Part shown: positions 27,095 to 35,333 of the stretch, piece after piece
Layout: the number at the start of each line of letters is the position of its first letter
How positions within the stretch are numbered: the first letter of the stretch is position 1
Assembly (NCBI GenBank): GCA_016717285.1
Contig: JADKFU010000005.1
Span: 1,844,501-1,908,500 of the forward strand
Reading direction: 5' to 3'
Length of the DNA stretch: 64,000 nucleotides
Source of the DNA: Chitinophagaceae bacterium
GTDB taxonomy: Bacteria; Bacteroidota; Bacteroidia; Chitinophagales; UBA10324
Made by a program: the position numbers and the translations under genes
Notes under the pieces: generated by a model
Databases searched by the model: none
Told to the model about the DNA's origin: nothing
The model's input: the letters and a program-made list of their open reading frames with translations, nothing else

Positions 27095-28690
27095 ATGAAG
27101 AAAAGTACTTTACTTTTTCTTACTTTCTTTGCAGTCTTTATAAATCTTCCGTTTGCCTTTTCTCAAACCCCGGTTTGGAAAGATGTTGCAGGCATCATCT
27201 ACGACAACTGCACCACCTGCCACCGGCCGGGCGAAATTGGCGCTGATTATCTTAATGCCACAGGATATCTATCGCTTGTTAGTAGTCCATTTTTTTACAG
27301 CATCCCTACTCAGATTCAGGCGCGTTTAATGCCGCCCTGGAAAGCTGACCCCAACTACAGGCACTTTCTCAGCGAACGAATCCTTTCGCAAAGTGATATT
27401 GATAAACTTACCGAATGGGTGAATGCAGAAGGCCCTGCCGGCGATACTGCAGATGCTCCTGATCCTCCTGTTTTTGCAACCGGATCACAATTAGGTATAC
27501 CGAGTGCCACACTTACCATGTCGGAGCCTTTTACCGTTCCCGGTGACTATAGCGATCATTACCAGGTTTTTGTTTTGCCCGCTAATTTGTTCGTTGACCG
27601 CGATGTTTCAGCCATTGAATTCCGTCCTGGAAATGCTAAAGTGGTACACCACGTTTTCATTTATACTTGTGAAGATGGTTCAGCAGCAGCGCTCGATGCC
27701 ACAACGCCCGAATATGGTTATGAATCATTCGGAGGAGCCGGCGAAGGCGTTAACGCTGACTTTTTAGGCCTTTATGCTCCGGGATTGCAAGCCAGATTCT
27801 ATCCCGACGGCTCAGGAGTAAAATTTAAAGCAGGCACAGATGTTTTGATACAAGTGCATTATGCGCCGGTTACAGAGCCAACTACCGATCAGAGTTCTAT
27901 CAATCTTTTTTATTCCAATGAAACTGATCTGCGAAAAGTAAAAGCAAAGCGTGTGGGTGAACAATACATTACAGAACCTGTATTTTTTATTCCCAAAAAT
28001 AAGGTGCTCACTTTCCATACTGAATATCCGCTTGACACTACGTATTCAATCTTCAGCATTGCTCCTCATCAGCATCTTATCGGAAAAGATTTTAAAATCT
28101 GGGCGGTTACACCAGACGGAGATTCTATTCCACTCATTTATCTTCCTAAATGGGATTTTAACTGGCAGATGCTGTACAGTTATCCATTCATGATTAAACT
28201 GGAAGAAGGAACAACCATTTACGCTGCGGCCACTTACGACAATACAGCCAACAATCCCAACAACCCAAATAATCCTCCCGTCAATATCGGCTATGGAGAA
28301 TCGTCATTTGATGAAATGTTCAAGTATTTTATGAATCTCCTTCCCTATATGCCTGGTGATGAAGACATTGTGCTCGATAGCTCCTGGCATCCGGTAGGTG
28401 TGGCCCCTGTTGAAGGTATTGTTAACACTCCTCAGTTATATGGCCCCTCACCTAACCCTGGTACCGATGAAGTCTGGTTAACTTATTACCTTCCAAAGAG
28501 CAGTCCTTTCGCTTTATATGTTTATGACTTATCAGGAAGATGGGTAACTACCGTGAAAGATGAAGCGATCACCGGTGCAGGTATGCATAGAAATGCTTTA
28601 GATGTGAGTAAATTTGAAAACGGTACTTACCTCTGCACATTGGTGTGTGATGGCAAGCAGGTATCTAAGAAATTTGTAGTGCAGCATTAA
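27095..28690 (+). CDS. Secreted haem c / copper monooxygenase-like protein, T9SS type A (paralogue 2)
   Basis: A 531-residue paralogue of the preceding gene, from ATG 27095 (signal peptide to about residue 24). The haem motif CTTCH is at Cys39, Cys42 and His43. The full copper ligand set is retained: His185-His186, His255, His325/His327 and Met408. Spacings are the same as in paralogue 1 (69, 70 and 81 residues between the sites). Parts that differ: the loop after the haem motif (GADYLNATGYLSLVSSPFF) and the C-terminal T9SS domain, which keeps SPNPGTDEVWLTYYL and KKFVVQH. The pair is a tandem duplication that has diverged while keeping all ligands, so both copies are likely active. A strong terminator follows. 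Confidence 0.85.
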   Translation: MKKSTLLFLTFFAVFINLPFAFSQTPVWKDVAGIIYDNCTTCHRPGEIGADYLNATGYLSLVSSPFFYSIPTQIQARLMPPWKADPNYRHFLSERILSQSDIDKLTEWVNAEGPAGDTADAPDPPVFATGSQLGIPSATLTMSEPFTVPGDYSDHYQVFVLPANLFVDRDVSAIEFRPGNAKVVHHVFIYTCEDGSAAALDATTPEYGYESFGGAGEGVNADFLGLYAPGLQARFYPDGSGVKFKAGTDVLIQVHYAPVTEPTTDQSSINLFYSNETDLRKVKAKRVGEQYITEPVFFIPKNKVLTFHTEYPLDTTYSIFSIAPHQHLIGKDFKIWAVTPDGDSIPLIYLPKWDFNWQMLYSYPFMIKLEEGTTIYAAATYDNTANNPNNPNNPPVNIGYGESSFDEMFKYFMNLLPYMPGDEDIVLDSSWHPVGVAPVEGIVNTPQLYGPSPNPGTDEVWLTYYLPKSSPFALYVYDLSGRWVTTVKDEAITGAGMHRNALDVSKFENGTYLCTLVCDGKQVSKKFVVQH

Positions 28691-28712
28691 AGTGATGCTA
28701 CTTCAAAAAAAG

Positions 28713-28742
28713 ATCCCGCAATGATGTTGCGGGATTTTTTTT
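28713..28742 (+). terminator. Rho-independent terminator of the haem-copper pair
   Basis: Stem ATCCCGCAA / TTGCGGGAT with a TGATG loop followed by eight T, 22 bases after the stop codon. The arms are unlike the 58-bp repeat hairpin except for ATCCCG. Confidence 0.92.
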
Positions 28743-28824
28743 GTCAGGTAATCTACCTCCCGCGATTAAGAAAATCGCATTGCTATTGATTTTATTGAAC
28801 CCAACACCTGTTCTTGCAAGAACA

Positions 28825-29112
28825 CTACTTCAGTCCGGTAAATAGTGTTACAGGAACCATAATCACTTGAAAAATCACAGGCCTTGTATTTTTTGTTTCT
28901 TCATCGTCACAGAGATACTTCACAAATCTTCCTTTATTGTCCACCAACACACTTTCTCCGTTAATTTTAGTCTTGTAATACGTAAGATCACAGTCTTTAA
29001 ACATCTCATAAATCGGAGCAACTATACTGACCTTACTGCTCTTTGGTGAATCAGCAAAGGCCGTTGCAGAGATAAACAATGTAGCGAACAAAAAACATTT
29101 CAGGGTTTTCAT
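28825..29112 (-). CDS. Small exported hypothetical protein
   Basis: A 95-residue protein with a clear signal peptide (MKTLKCFLFATLFISATAFA, residues 1-20). The mature part (about 75 residues) contains CDLTYYKTKI, GRFVKYLCDDEE and a hydrophobic end. The two cysteines (Cys near residues 46 and 69) could form a disulphide. I do not recognise a family. It is a single gene, convergent with the preceding haem-copper pair. Confidence 0.6.
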   Translation of the reverse strand: MKTLKCFLFATLFISATAFADSPKSSKVSIVAPIYEMFKDCDLTYYKTKINGESVLVDNKGRFVKYLCDDEETKNTRPVIFQVIMVPVTLFTGLK

Positions 29113-29197
29113 AAATCAATAATTTTTGAGCCGCGTTTTGCCAATGATGTGCCAGAAGAACAAATGTTAAAGTTCTTTAACAGGTTTTTAACAAGTA

Positions 29198-29225
29198 GTA
29201 GAGACGCAAAGTATTGTGTCTCTAC
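29198..29225. repeat. 28-bp hairpin repeat, copy 1
   Basis: GTAGAGACGCAAAGTATTGTGTCTCTAC: an inverted repeat whose second copy is at 50374-50401 on the other strand, 25 of 28 positions identical by eye. It lies in a gene-free stretch (29113-29342). Confidence 0.75.
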
Positions 29226-29342
29226 ATTCCATCTTTGTAAGCGAACAAGGACATTTTAAATCTACTCTAATTCACTCACCGAAAAACCTTTTATGATTGT
29301 AGCGATGCTGCCATTATGCGCTGCTTTATCCGATCGAATATT

Positions 29343-30494
29343 TCAATTAATATCCTTGCCTGCTTCCAGTTTCGCAACAGCCTGCTTCATACTCTCTTTA
29401 TTCTGAGGGTCAGGTGCTCCTTCATACGCAATCTTCGCATACTTCAATGCTGACTTGAAATTTCCCATCGCAGAATAGCCGCGCGCAAGTCCCACATTTA
29501 CTACCCATTCTGTCGGGTGATCCTTTTCATTTTTCTGAAATACTTTCAATGCCTCTTCCTTCTTACCCTGAGTCAGCAATTGACGTCCGTAAAAGTGCAC
29601 TTGTAAAGCAGTTGCGGTGGGATGATTAATTGCTCTTTCCATCGTTGCTTTTGATTCATCTTCCCTTCCTAATGCTGAAAGGATTTGAGATTTAGTGGAA
29701 AGAGTAGCAAAATTTTCCTGCCCGATAAAAGGAAGACTGATGGAATTCTCCGACCATTGCAAGGCTTCTTCAAGATTGGTTTTATTAGTCAGGCAATAAG
29801 TCGCAGCATCATTCCAGCTCTGCCAGTTAAAGCCTGTTGAGTTTTGCAATTGACGGCGCATATTGTCAACGTACAATTGTGTCATATTCGAAACTTTAAT
29901 GATAAACGGAATCATCTTATTCTCCCAGATCAATGCACAAGTGGCATGATCAAGTTCACGATCCGTAAATTCATAAGTCAACCATTCGGTAAAGGGAGCA
30001 TCCTGAGGTGTAGTAGTCACTCGCAAAGCATCTTGCGACTGATCATAAAAGAAACTTCCCCAGGCAGTTGAATTATTAGAAAAAATTAATGTCCATGGCC
30101 CCTCCTTTTCCGCGACGATAAAAAATCCATACGTTCCTGCTTTAAGCGGCTTATCCTGTACCATCACATCGTGTGAAAAGGTAATCGCCGTATTTTCATT
30201 GGATCCTGCACGCCACGGCGCTGCTTTGCTGGTGCCGAAACCCAAATCATTGAAACCATAAGGAACAAGCTCGCCCCAGATTTTTCCTTTGCGGTCTTCT
30301 CCGCCGGGGCCTGTCACGTTCGGGCTATTGTAAGTAACGGTAACAGACACCAGTGAGCCGATATATTGGGTTACAAGGCAACGGTTGTTTTCACCATTAG
30401 GCGGTTGAATGAGGCCTTGTGAAAACGCGGAATGATGAGCTCCAATCAGTAAAAAAGCGATTATTAATTGGAAGACAGTAGCAGTAATTTTCAT
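29343..30494 (-). CDS. Exported DUF2911 protein with TPR-like repeats
   Basis: A 383-residue protein with a signal peptide (1-25, HSAFSQ). The DUF2911 domain (about 35-175) starts VTQYIGSLVSVTVTYNSPNV and includes the typical GKIWGELVPYGFNDLGFG and PLKAGTYGFFIVAEKEGPWTLIFS motifs. A C-terminal TPR-like helical region (about 240-375) repeats patterns such as ENFATLSTKSQILSALGREDESKATME. DUF2911 proteins are numerous in Bacteroidota and functionally unknown. The fusion with TPR suggests a periplasmic interaction role, which is inference. Its promoter region contains a perfect palindrome. Confidence 0.88.
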   Translation of the reverse strand: MKITATVFQLIIAFLLIGAHHSAFSQGLIQPPNGENNRCLVTQYIGSLVSVTVTYNSPNVTGPGGEDRKGKIWGELVPYGFNDLGFGTSKAAPWRAGSNENTAITFSHDVMVQDKPLKAGTYGFFIVAEKEGPWTLIFSNNSTAWGSFFYDQSQDALRVTTTPQDAPFTEWLTYEFTDRELDHATCALIWENKMIPFIIKVSNMTQLYVDNMRRQLQNSTGFNWQSWNDAATYCLTNKTNLEEALQWSENSISLPFIGQENFATLSTKSQILSALGREDESKATMERAINHPTATALQVHFYGRQLLTQGKKEEALKVFQKNEKDHPTEWVVNVGLARGYSAMGNFKSALKYAKIAYEGAPDPQNKESMKQAVAKLEAGKDIN

Positions 30495-30505
30495 GGCAGG
30501 TAATT

Positions 30506-30524
30506 TAAGTTTGTTTCAAACTTA
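30506..30524. promoter_or_regulatory. Palindrome TAAGTTTG-TTT-CAAACTTA upstream of the DUF2911 gene
   Basis: A perfect 8-bp inverted repeat with a 3-base loop. Each arm is also a TAnnTTTG box, one per strand; the minus-strand one (30517-30524) lies 22 bases before the DUF2911 start. It may be overlapping promoters or an operator. Confidence 0.45.
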
Positions 30525-30743
30525 CCGCTTACACGCTTCACGGGACAATCAATTCGGTGGATAGCACAAAACCTTCGACCAGCAGCACCTCAACATCGAC
30601 CAGTTGGTATAATGTTCTTTTATAAGTTTTGGCAGGGTTCATAACCACCATACTAGCCGGTATATCACTTCCCGTGATACAATAGAAATCGGTGACCTTG
30701 CAACAATCTTTCACCGTCACTTTTACCTTCCGTCGTTTAATCC

Positions 30744-30751
30744 TACCTTTG
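30744..30751 (+). promoter_or_regulatory. Putative -7 box of ettA
   Basis: TACCTTTG fits TAnnTTTG exactly and lies 20 bases before the start codon. The -33 region holds TTTTA about 19 bases upstream, a partial match. Confidence 0.55.
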
Positions 30752-30771
30752 CGCAAAATTTCAAGCGATTC

Positions 30772-32451
30772 ATGGCAGATAACAAGATCATATTTTCAAT
30801 GCAGGGCGTTGGAAAAATCATTCCACCAAACAATAAGGAAATCCTTAAAAACATTTATCTCTCTTTTTATTACGGAGCCAAGATTGGTATCATCGGTTCC
30901 AACGGCAGTGGTAAGTCAACACTGCTGAAAATCATTGCAGGTGCAGATAAAGAGTACCAGGGGAAAATTCAGTTTGAAAAAGAATATTCCATCGGCATGC
31001 TGGAACAGGAGCCGCACCTTGATGATTCCAAAACCGTTTTGGAAATTGTAAGAGAAGGTGTGAAGCCGGTAATGGATCTGATAAAAGAATTTGAAGACAT
31101 CAGCAATAAGTTCTCTGAACCGATGACTGATGAAGCCATGGAAAAACTCACCAACCGCATGGGTGAAGTGCAGGAGAAAATTGATGCGGTGGATGGCTGG
31201 GAGATTGATTCAAAACTGGAAAGAGCATTGGATGCTTTGAATTGTCCGGAAGGTGATTCACCTACCAAAAATCTATCAGGCGGAGAGCTGCGAAGAGTTG
31301 CTTTGTGCAGATTACTGCTGCAGCAACCTGATATTCTTTTGCTGGATGAACCAACGAATCACCTGGATGCAGAATCAATTTTATGGCTTGAACAATATCT
31401 TAAGGATTATAAAGGCACCGTTATCGCCGTTACACACGATCGTTACTTCCTCGATAATGTTGCAGGCTGGATTTTAGAGCTGGATCGCGGAGAAGGAATT
31501 CCCTGGAAAGGAAATTACTCTTCCTGGCTCGATCAAAAACAAATCAGGCTTTCGCAAGAGGAAAAAACGGAATCGAAACGCCAGAAAATGCTGCAACGCG
31601 AATTGGAATGGGTGCGAATGGGACAAAAAGCAAGGCAGGCGAAATCGAAAGCCCGCATTCAGAATTACGAGAAGATGGCCAGTGAAGAAACGAAACAGAA
31701 AGAGGAAAAGCTGGAACTCTTTATTCCGCCGGGCCCACGTCTCGGCGCCCAGGTGATTGAAGCTAAAGATCTGATGAAAGCATTTGGTGATAAAGAATTG
31801 TTCGAGCATTTGAATTTTAGCCTTCCGCAAGGTGGTATTGTTGGCATCATTGGTCCGAATGGTGCCGGTAAAACAACTTTATTCCGCATGATCTTAGGCC
31901 TGGAAACTCCTGATCAGGGTGAAATAAAAATCGGTGAAACGGTGAAAATCTCTTACGTTGATCAACACCATACCAAAATTGATCAGAGTAAAACAGTGTA
32001 TGAAGTCATCAGCGGTGGAACGGAATGGATTGAGATCGGAAAATACAAAGTGCTTTCCAGAGCTTATGTTGGCAAGTTTAATTTCCAGGGAAATGACCAG
32101 CAGAAAAAAGTAGAAGTGCTTTCGGGTGGAGAAAAGAACAGACTTCACCTTGCCCTCACCTTACGTGAAGAGGCAAACGTTCTTTTACTGGATGAGCCCA
32201 CGAATGATCTTGATGTAAATACTTTGCGTTCTCTGGAAGAAGCATTGGAAAACTTCGCCGGCTGCGCTGTCATTATTTCCCACGACCGTTGGTTTTTGGA
32301 CAGGGTTTGTACGCATATCCTTGCATTTGAAGGTGATGGAAATGTATATTGGTTTGAAGGAAGTTTTTCTGACTACGAAGAGAATAAGAAAAAACGATTG
32401 GGAGATGTGCAGCCGCATAGGTTCAGGTATAAGAAGTTGGTGGGGAGTTGA
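30772..32451 (+). CDS. ettA: Energy-dependent translational throttle protein EttA (ABC-F)
   Basis: A 559-residue cytoplasmic ABC-F ATPase that gates the ribosome at low energy. Two nucleotide-binding domains: Walker A GSNGSGKST (42-50) and GPNGAGKTT (about 362-370); signatures NLSGGELRR and VLSGGEKNRL; Walker B LLLDEPTNHLD and LLLDEPTNDLD. The catalytic glutamates in both Walker B motifs are intact. Between them lies a helical linker (KRQKMLQRELEWVRMG, then KARQAKSKARIQNYEK) of the EttA type. The N-terminal MADNKIIFSMQGVGKIIPPNNKEILKN is nearly diagnostic for EttA. The gene ends in a degenerate 7-nt array. Confidence 0.96.
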   Translation: MADNKIIFSMQGVGKIIPPNNKEILKNIYLSFYYGAKIGIIGSNGSGKSTLLKIIAGADKEYQGKIQFEKEYSIGMLEQEPHLDDSKTVLEIVREGVKPVMDLIKEFEDISNKFSEPMTDEAMEKLTNRMGEVQEKIDAVDGWEIDSKLERALDALNCPEGDSPTKNLSGGELRRVALCRLLLQQPDILLLDEPTNHLDAESILWLEQYLKDYKGTVIAVTHDRYFLDNVAGWILELDRGEGIPWKGNYSSWLDQKQIRLSQEEKTESKRQKMLQRELEWVRMGQKARQAKSKARIQNYEKMASEETKQKEEKLELFIPPGPRLGAQVIEAKDLMKAFGDKELFEHLNFSLPQGGIVGIIGPNGAGKTTLFRMILGLETPDQGEIKIGETVKISYVDQHHTKIDQSKTVYEVISGGTEWIEIGKYKVLSRAYVGKFNFQGNDQQKKVEVLSGGEKNRLHLALTLREEANVLLLDEPTNDLDVNTLRSLEEALENFAGCAVIISHDRWFLDRVCTHILAFEGDGNVYWFEGSFSDYEENKKKRLGDVQPHRFRYKKLVGS

Positions 32452-32486
32452 AGTGTGAAGTATGAACTATGAGCTATAAACTGAGC
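32452..32486. repeat. 7-nt degenerate array after ettA
   Basis: Heptamers AGTGTGA, AGTATGA, ACTATGA, GCTATAA, ACTGAGC begin directly after the ettA stop codon. Confidence 0.55.
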
Positions 32487-32493
32487 AAATCAA

Positions 32494-33447
32494 ATGAATG
32501 GGAAGCCAATCCTTTACACTGTTGCGAAAGATGAAAATGGAAATCTAATCAAGGCAAAAGATGCGGCAAAGGGAATTGATTTTTTCTGTCCAATTTGCAA
32601 CAGTAATATAATCTTACGAAAGAGCGGCAAAACCGGCAGAAATTCCAAGCGCCCTCATTTTGCACACAAAGCCTTTAGTTCAAATTGCTCTCCAGAATCA
32701 GCTTTACATTTTGTATTCAAGCATCTCGTTGCAAGGGAAATTTCTGATCATCTTTCCAAAAACTCTCCTCTATATTTTTCATGGAAATGTCATTATTGTC
32801 TTGAAGCCCATACGGACGACCTACTAAAAAAAATCGATGGAATAAAACTTGAACATGATCTCCTAGTATGCAAGCCTGATATCGCCCTATTTGATGAAGA
32901 CAATAAAGTTATTGCAGTGATTGAAATTATTGTTACACATGTGCCAAATGAGAAAACTATTAAATTTTATACTGATAATAGCATCGTTCTTATTCAAATC
33001 AATTTGCAAACCGATGAAGACATTGAATTGCTAAAGGAAAAAATTTCCAACCCAGATTTTGTAGACGATTGCTTGAATCCCAAGTGTAGCAATTGTGGTC
33101 ACTTCTTGTTGAAGGCTAGAACAATGACAATTGTTAGTGCGCCATGTTGGAAATGTTCCTCAAAAATGAAGCTTGCAATAGTAAACCTTGACATGAAAAG
33201 GGGATCGACTCCTCTTGGCCCTGACAGTTTTAGCAAGAGTGAACGAGCGTTTGCGAGGGACGAGGGAGTTGTTCTAAAATGGTACGATACTAAGACAACC
33301 CGTGGTCAATATTTAGCCAATACCTGCCCACATTGCAATTCCTTTACAGGGACATTATATCTTGTAACAGATTTTTTTTCTAATGCCTCCTATCCATTCG
33401 AAACATTTGACCGAGGTTATCAGTGCAGACATTGTTCTCAAACGTGA
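32494..33447 (+). CDS. CoiA-like zinc-ribbon protein with PD-(D/E)xK-type core
   Basis: A 317-residue protein. Seen: an N-terminal zinc ribbon (Cys32/Cys35), then KRPHFAHKAF (HFAH at 55-58) as in the CoiA/competence family. A possible nuclease core follows: Glu69, Asp129 in KPDIALFD and Glu144 in VIEIIVTH. The position after EI where CoiA often has Gln is Ile, so catalysis is uncertain, though EIxVTH also occurs in related proteins I recall. More Cys pairs follow (Cys99/102, 198/201, 218/221, 278/281, 311/314). Such proteins act on DNA during natural transformation or in defence. Two hand-counted 60-base lines gave 35 and 30 percent GC, against 40 in a line from ettA, which hints at recent transfer. 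Confidence 0.7.
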   Translation: MNGKPILYTVAKDENGNLIKAKDAAKGIDFFCPICNSNIILRKSGKTGRNSKRPHFAHKAFSSNCSPESALHFVFKHLVAREISDHLSKNSPLYFSWKCHYCLEAHTDDLLKKIDGIKLEHDLLVCKPDIALFDEDNKVIAVIEIIVTHVPNEKTIKFYTDNSIVLIQINLQTDEDIELLKEKISNPDFVDDCLNPKCSNCGHFLLKARTMTIVSAPCWKCSSKMKLAIVNLDMKRGSTPLGPDSFSKSERAFARDEGVVLKWYDTKTTRGQYLANTCPHCNSFTGTLYLVTDFFSNASYPFETFDRGYQCRHCSQT

Positions 33448-33567
33448 AAAACCAGAAAACTATACGGCATAGGATAATTACTTCTAAAAACCCGTGAGGA
33501 CAGAACATTGAATTAACAATTAATTTTGCACACACTAATTACATGATCAACGATGTCGGATTGTAAA

Positions 33568-35097
33568 TCATAATAATGCCGTTTTAGTACGGTTCAATAA
33601 CAATTTAATATTGTAGTAGTTGTCTCTGCTAAACACTTTCACAAAATAAATTCCTTCAGGCAAATTCTGAAGATGAATTTCTTTAGTTGATGTATTAACT
33701 ATCTCTTCTTCAAAAACAATTTTGCCAAGTGCATTGAAAATGCTGACAGAGCCTTTAACAATTCTTTCCCCAAGAGTTATTGAAAAGAAACCCTGTGATG
33801 GATTTGGAAAAAGTTGTAGTGAATTAGCAATTGACAATTCTTCTATTGCCGTAAAACAAATGTCATTAACCACAGTTCCACTTCCTGCCGTAACGTCGAA
33901 CGGAGTAACTGCGCCAGCGGAATAAACTGTACAAGTAACATTCAATTCTGAAACCGGTGAGTTATTTGTTTGAATGGAAGCAGTAGCTTGATTGCATCCG
34001 GTGTTACCAAGATTGTCTGTTTTCAGCAGGTAAAAACCTGTACCGAAACTGGTGATTTTTCCGGCAATAATATATTCTCCGTTGTTTGTTTGCTTAACAT
34101 CGGTCCCTGCATCGTAGCCTGTTCCTCCAAAAACTCTAGTCCAGAGTGTATCTCCAGCAGCATCCGTTTTTATTAAAAGCACATCATTGCCATTTGCTGA
34201 AGATTCCAATGTGCTGCCGGTAATAATGTAACCTCCATCATTGGTTTGTGCAACCGCATTTCCAATATTATTGGTGTGGGTAAAAAAACGGGACCATTGA
34301 ACGTTTCCCTCTGCATCCGTTTTAATCAAAAATAAATCCTGGCCGGTGGTGGTGAAATTGACAGCGTGTCCGGTAAAAAAATATCCGCCATCTTCTGACT
34401 GCCGGATGCAGGTCACAAATTCTCCGCCCGGCCCATTGTATATTTTCGCCCATTCGATATTTCCATTATCATCAGTCTTTATTAAAAAAGCATCGGGACC
34501 AACAGACCCAAAACTGGTGGTGTATCCAGCAACAATAAATCCGTCATCCGAAGTTTGCTTTATGGTTGCTGCTTTATCTTCCTCAGCACCCCCAATTATT
34601 TTTGTCCAGAGTATGTTGCCTTCAGCATCCGTTTTCACCAGATAAAAATCCCATCCACCCGAGCCAAAGCTCCAGGTATTTCCAGCAAGAATAAACCCGC
34701 TGTCAGATGTTTGCTGCATCGTATAAGCTTCATCATAGGATTCTCCACCATAAGCTTTAGACCAAAGTATATTTCCAAGACTGTCCGTCTTTGTCAGATA
34801 GTAATCGTTGCTAGCGCCATCAATGCTCGTGTATCCTGCAATTGCATATCCTCCGTCAAAGGTTGGTGTTGCGCAGTTGCTGGTTCCGTAGTTATAGTAC
34901 CTTGTCCAGAGTGTATCTCCTGATTCATTCGTCCTGATGAGAAGATCTCCGGCAATGATGTAACCTCCATCAATTGTTTGTGCAACAGAAGGATTTCCAT
35001 TTGAACCTGTGCTGAAAGATTTCTGAAATGTTACCTGGCCGGAAATATTATCTATTAAAAGCAAGAAAAATAATATTAAAACCAAAGCCTTTTTCAT
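33568..35097 (-). CDS. Secreted beta-propeller-like repeat protein with T9SS type A domain
   Basis: A 509-residue exported protein (signal peptide 1-20, ISGQ). The body (about 25-385) is at least seven repeats of about 50 residues with the core ILWSKAYGGES-DEAYTMQQTSDSGFILAGNT and WDFYLVKTDAEGN, probably a propeller. The repeat is common in secreted Bacteroidota proteins and its role is unknown; no catalytic motif is seen. The end is a T9SS type A domain (LFPNPSQGFFSITLG to GIYFVKVFSRDNYYNIKLLL). The final NRTKTALL extends past the usual end. Preceded by its own 236-base region with the M4 terminator. Confidence 0.85.
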   Translation of the reverse strand: MKKALVLILFFLLLIDNISGQVTFQKSFSTGSNGNPSVAQTIDGGYIIAGDLLIRTNESGDTLWTRYYNYGTSNCATPTFDGGYAIAGYTSIDGASNDYYLTKTDSLGNILWSKAYGGESYDEAYTMQQTSDSGFILAGNTWSFGSGGWDFYLVKTDAEGNILWTKIIGGAEEDKAATIKQTSDDGFIVAGYTTSFGSVGPDAFLIKTDDNGNIEWAKIYNGPGGEFVTCIRQSEDGGYFFTGHAVNFTTTGQDLFLIKTDAEGNVQWSRFFTHTNNIGNAVAQTNDGGYIITGSTLESSANGNDVLLIKTDAAGDTLWTRVFGGTGYDAGTDVKQTNNGEYIIAGKITSFGTGFYLLKTDNLGNTGCNQATASIQTNNSPVSELNVTCTVYSAGAVTPFDVTAGSGTVVNDICFTAIEELSIANSLQLFPNPSQGFFSITLGERIVKGSVSIFNALGKIVFEEEIVNTSTKEIHLQNLPEGIYFVKVFSRDNYYNIKLLLNRTKTALL

Positions 35098-35268
35098 GAT
35101 TGTAAGCTAGCTTGTATTTTGCACATTCTAAAACAGTATTTAGGATGACTTCCTACTTAGCTTCAGGGTGCAATCGTCACAGGCAAATACGTGTATCAGA
35201 AACAGATACCTACCTGTTCGAAAAAAAAGATTGCTGCTGCAAATCATCTTTGCGTAAAACTAAATAGC

Positions 35269-35297
35269 GAAACCACCTCATTTCCTGAAGTGGTTTC
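35269..35297 (-). terminator. Terminator after the M4 peptidase gene
   Basis: Minus strand: 12-bp stem GAAACCACTTCA / TGAGGTGGTTTC with one G-U wobble and a GGAAA loop. The downstream run (CTATTTAGTTTT) is only moderately T-rich. Confidence 0.55.
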
Positions 35298-35333
35298 ACC
35301 ATTGCAATTTTCAACCTTATTTTTATACCGTGC

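Noticed and set aside
30538..30756. Minus-strand frame of 72 codons between the DUF2911 gene and ettA
   Set aside because: It has a TTG start, no ribosome-binding site, and overlaps the ettA promoter box; the sequence shows no family and may be chance.
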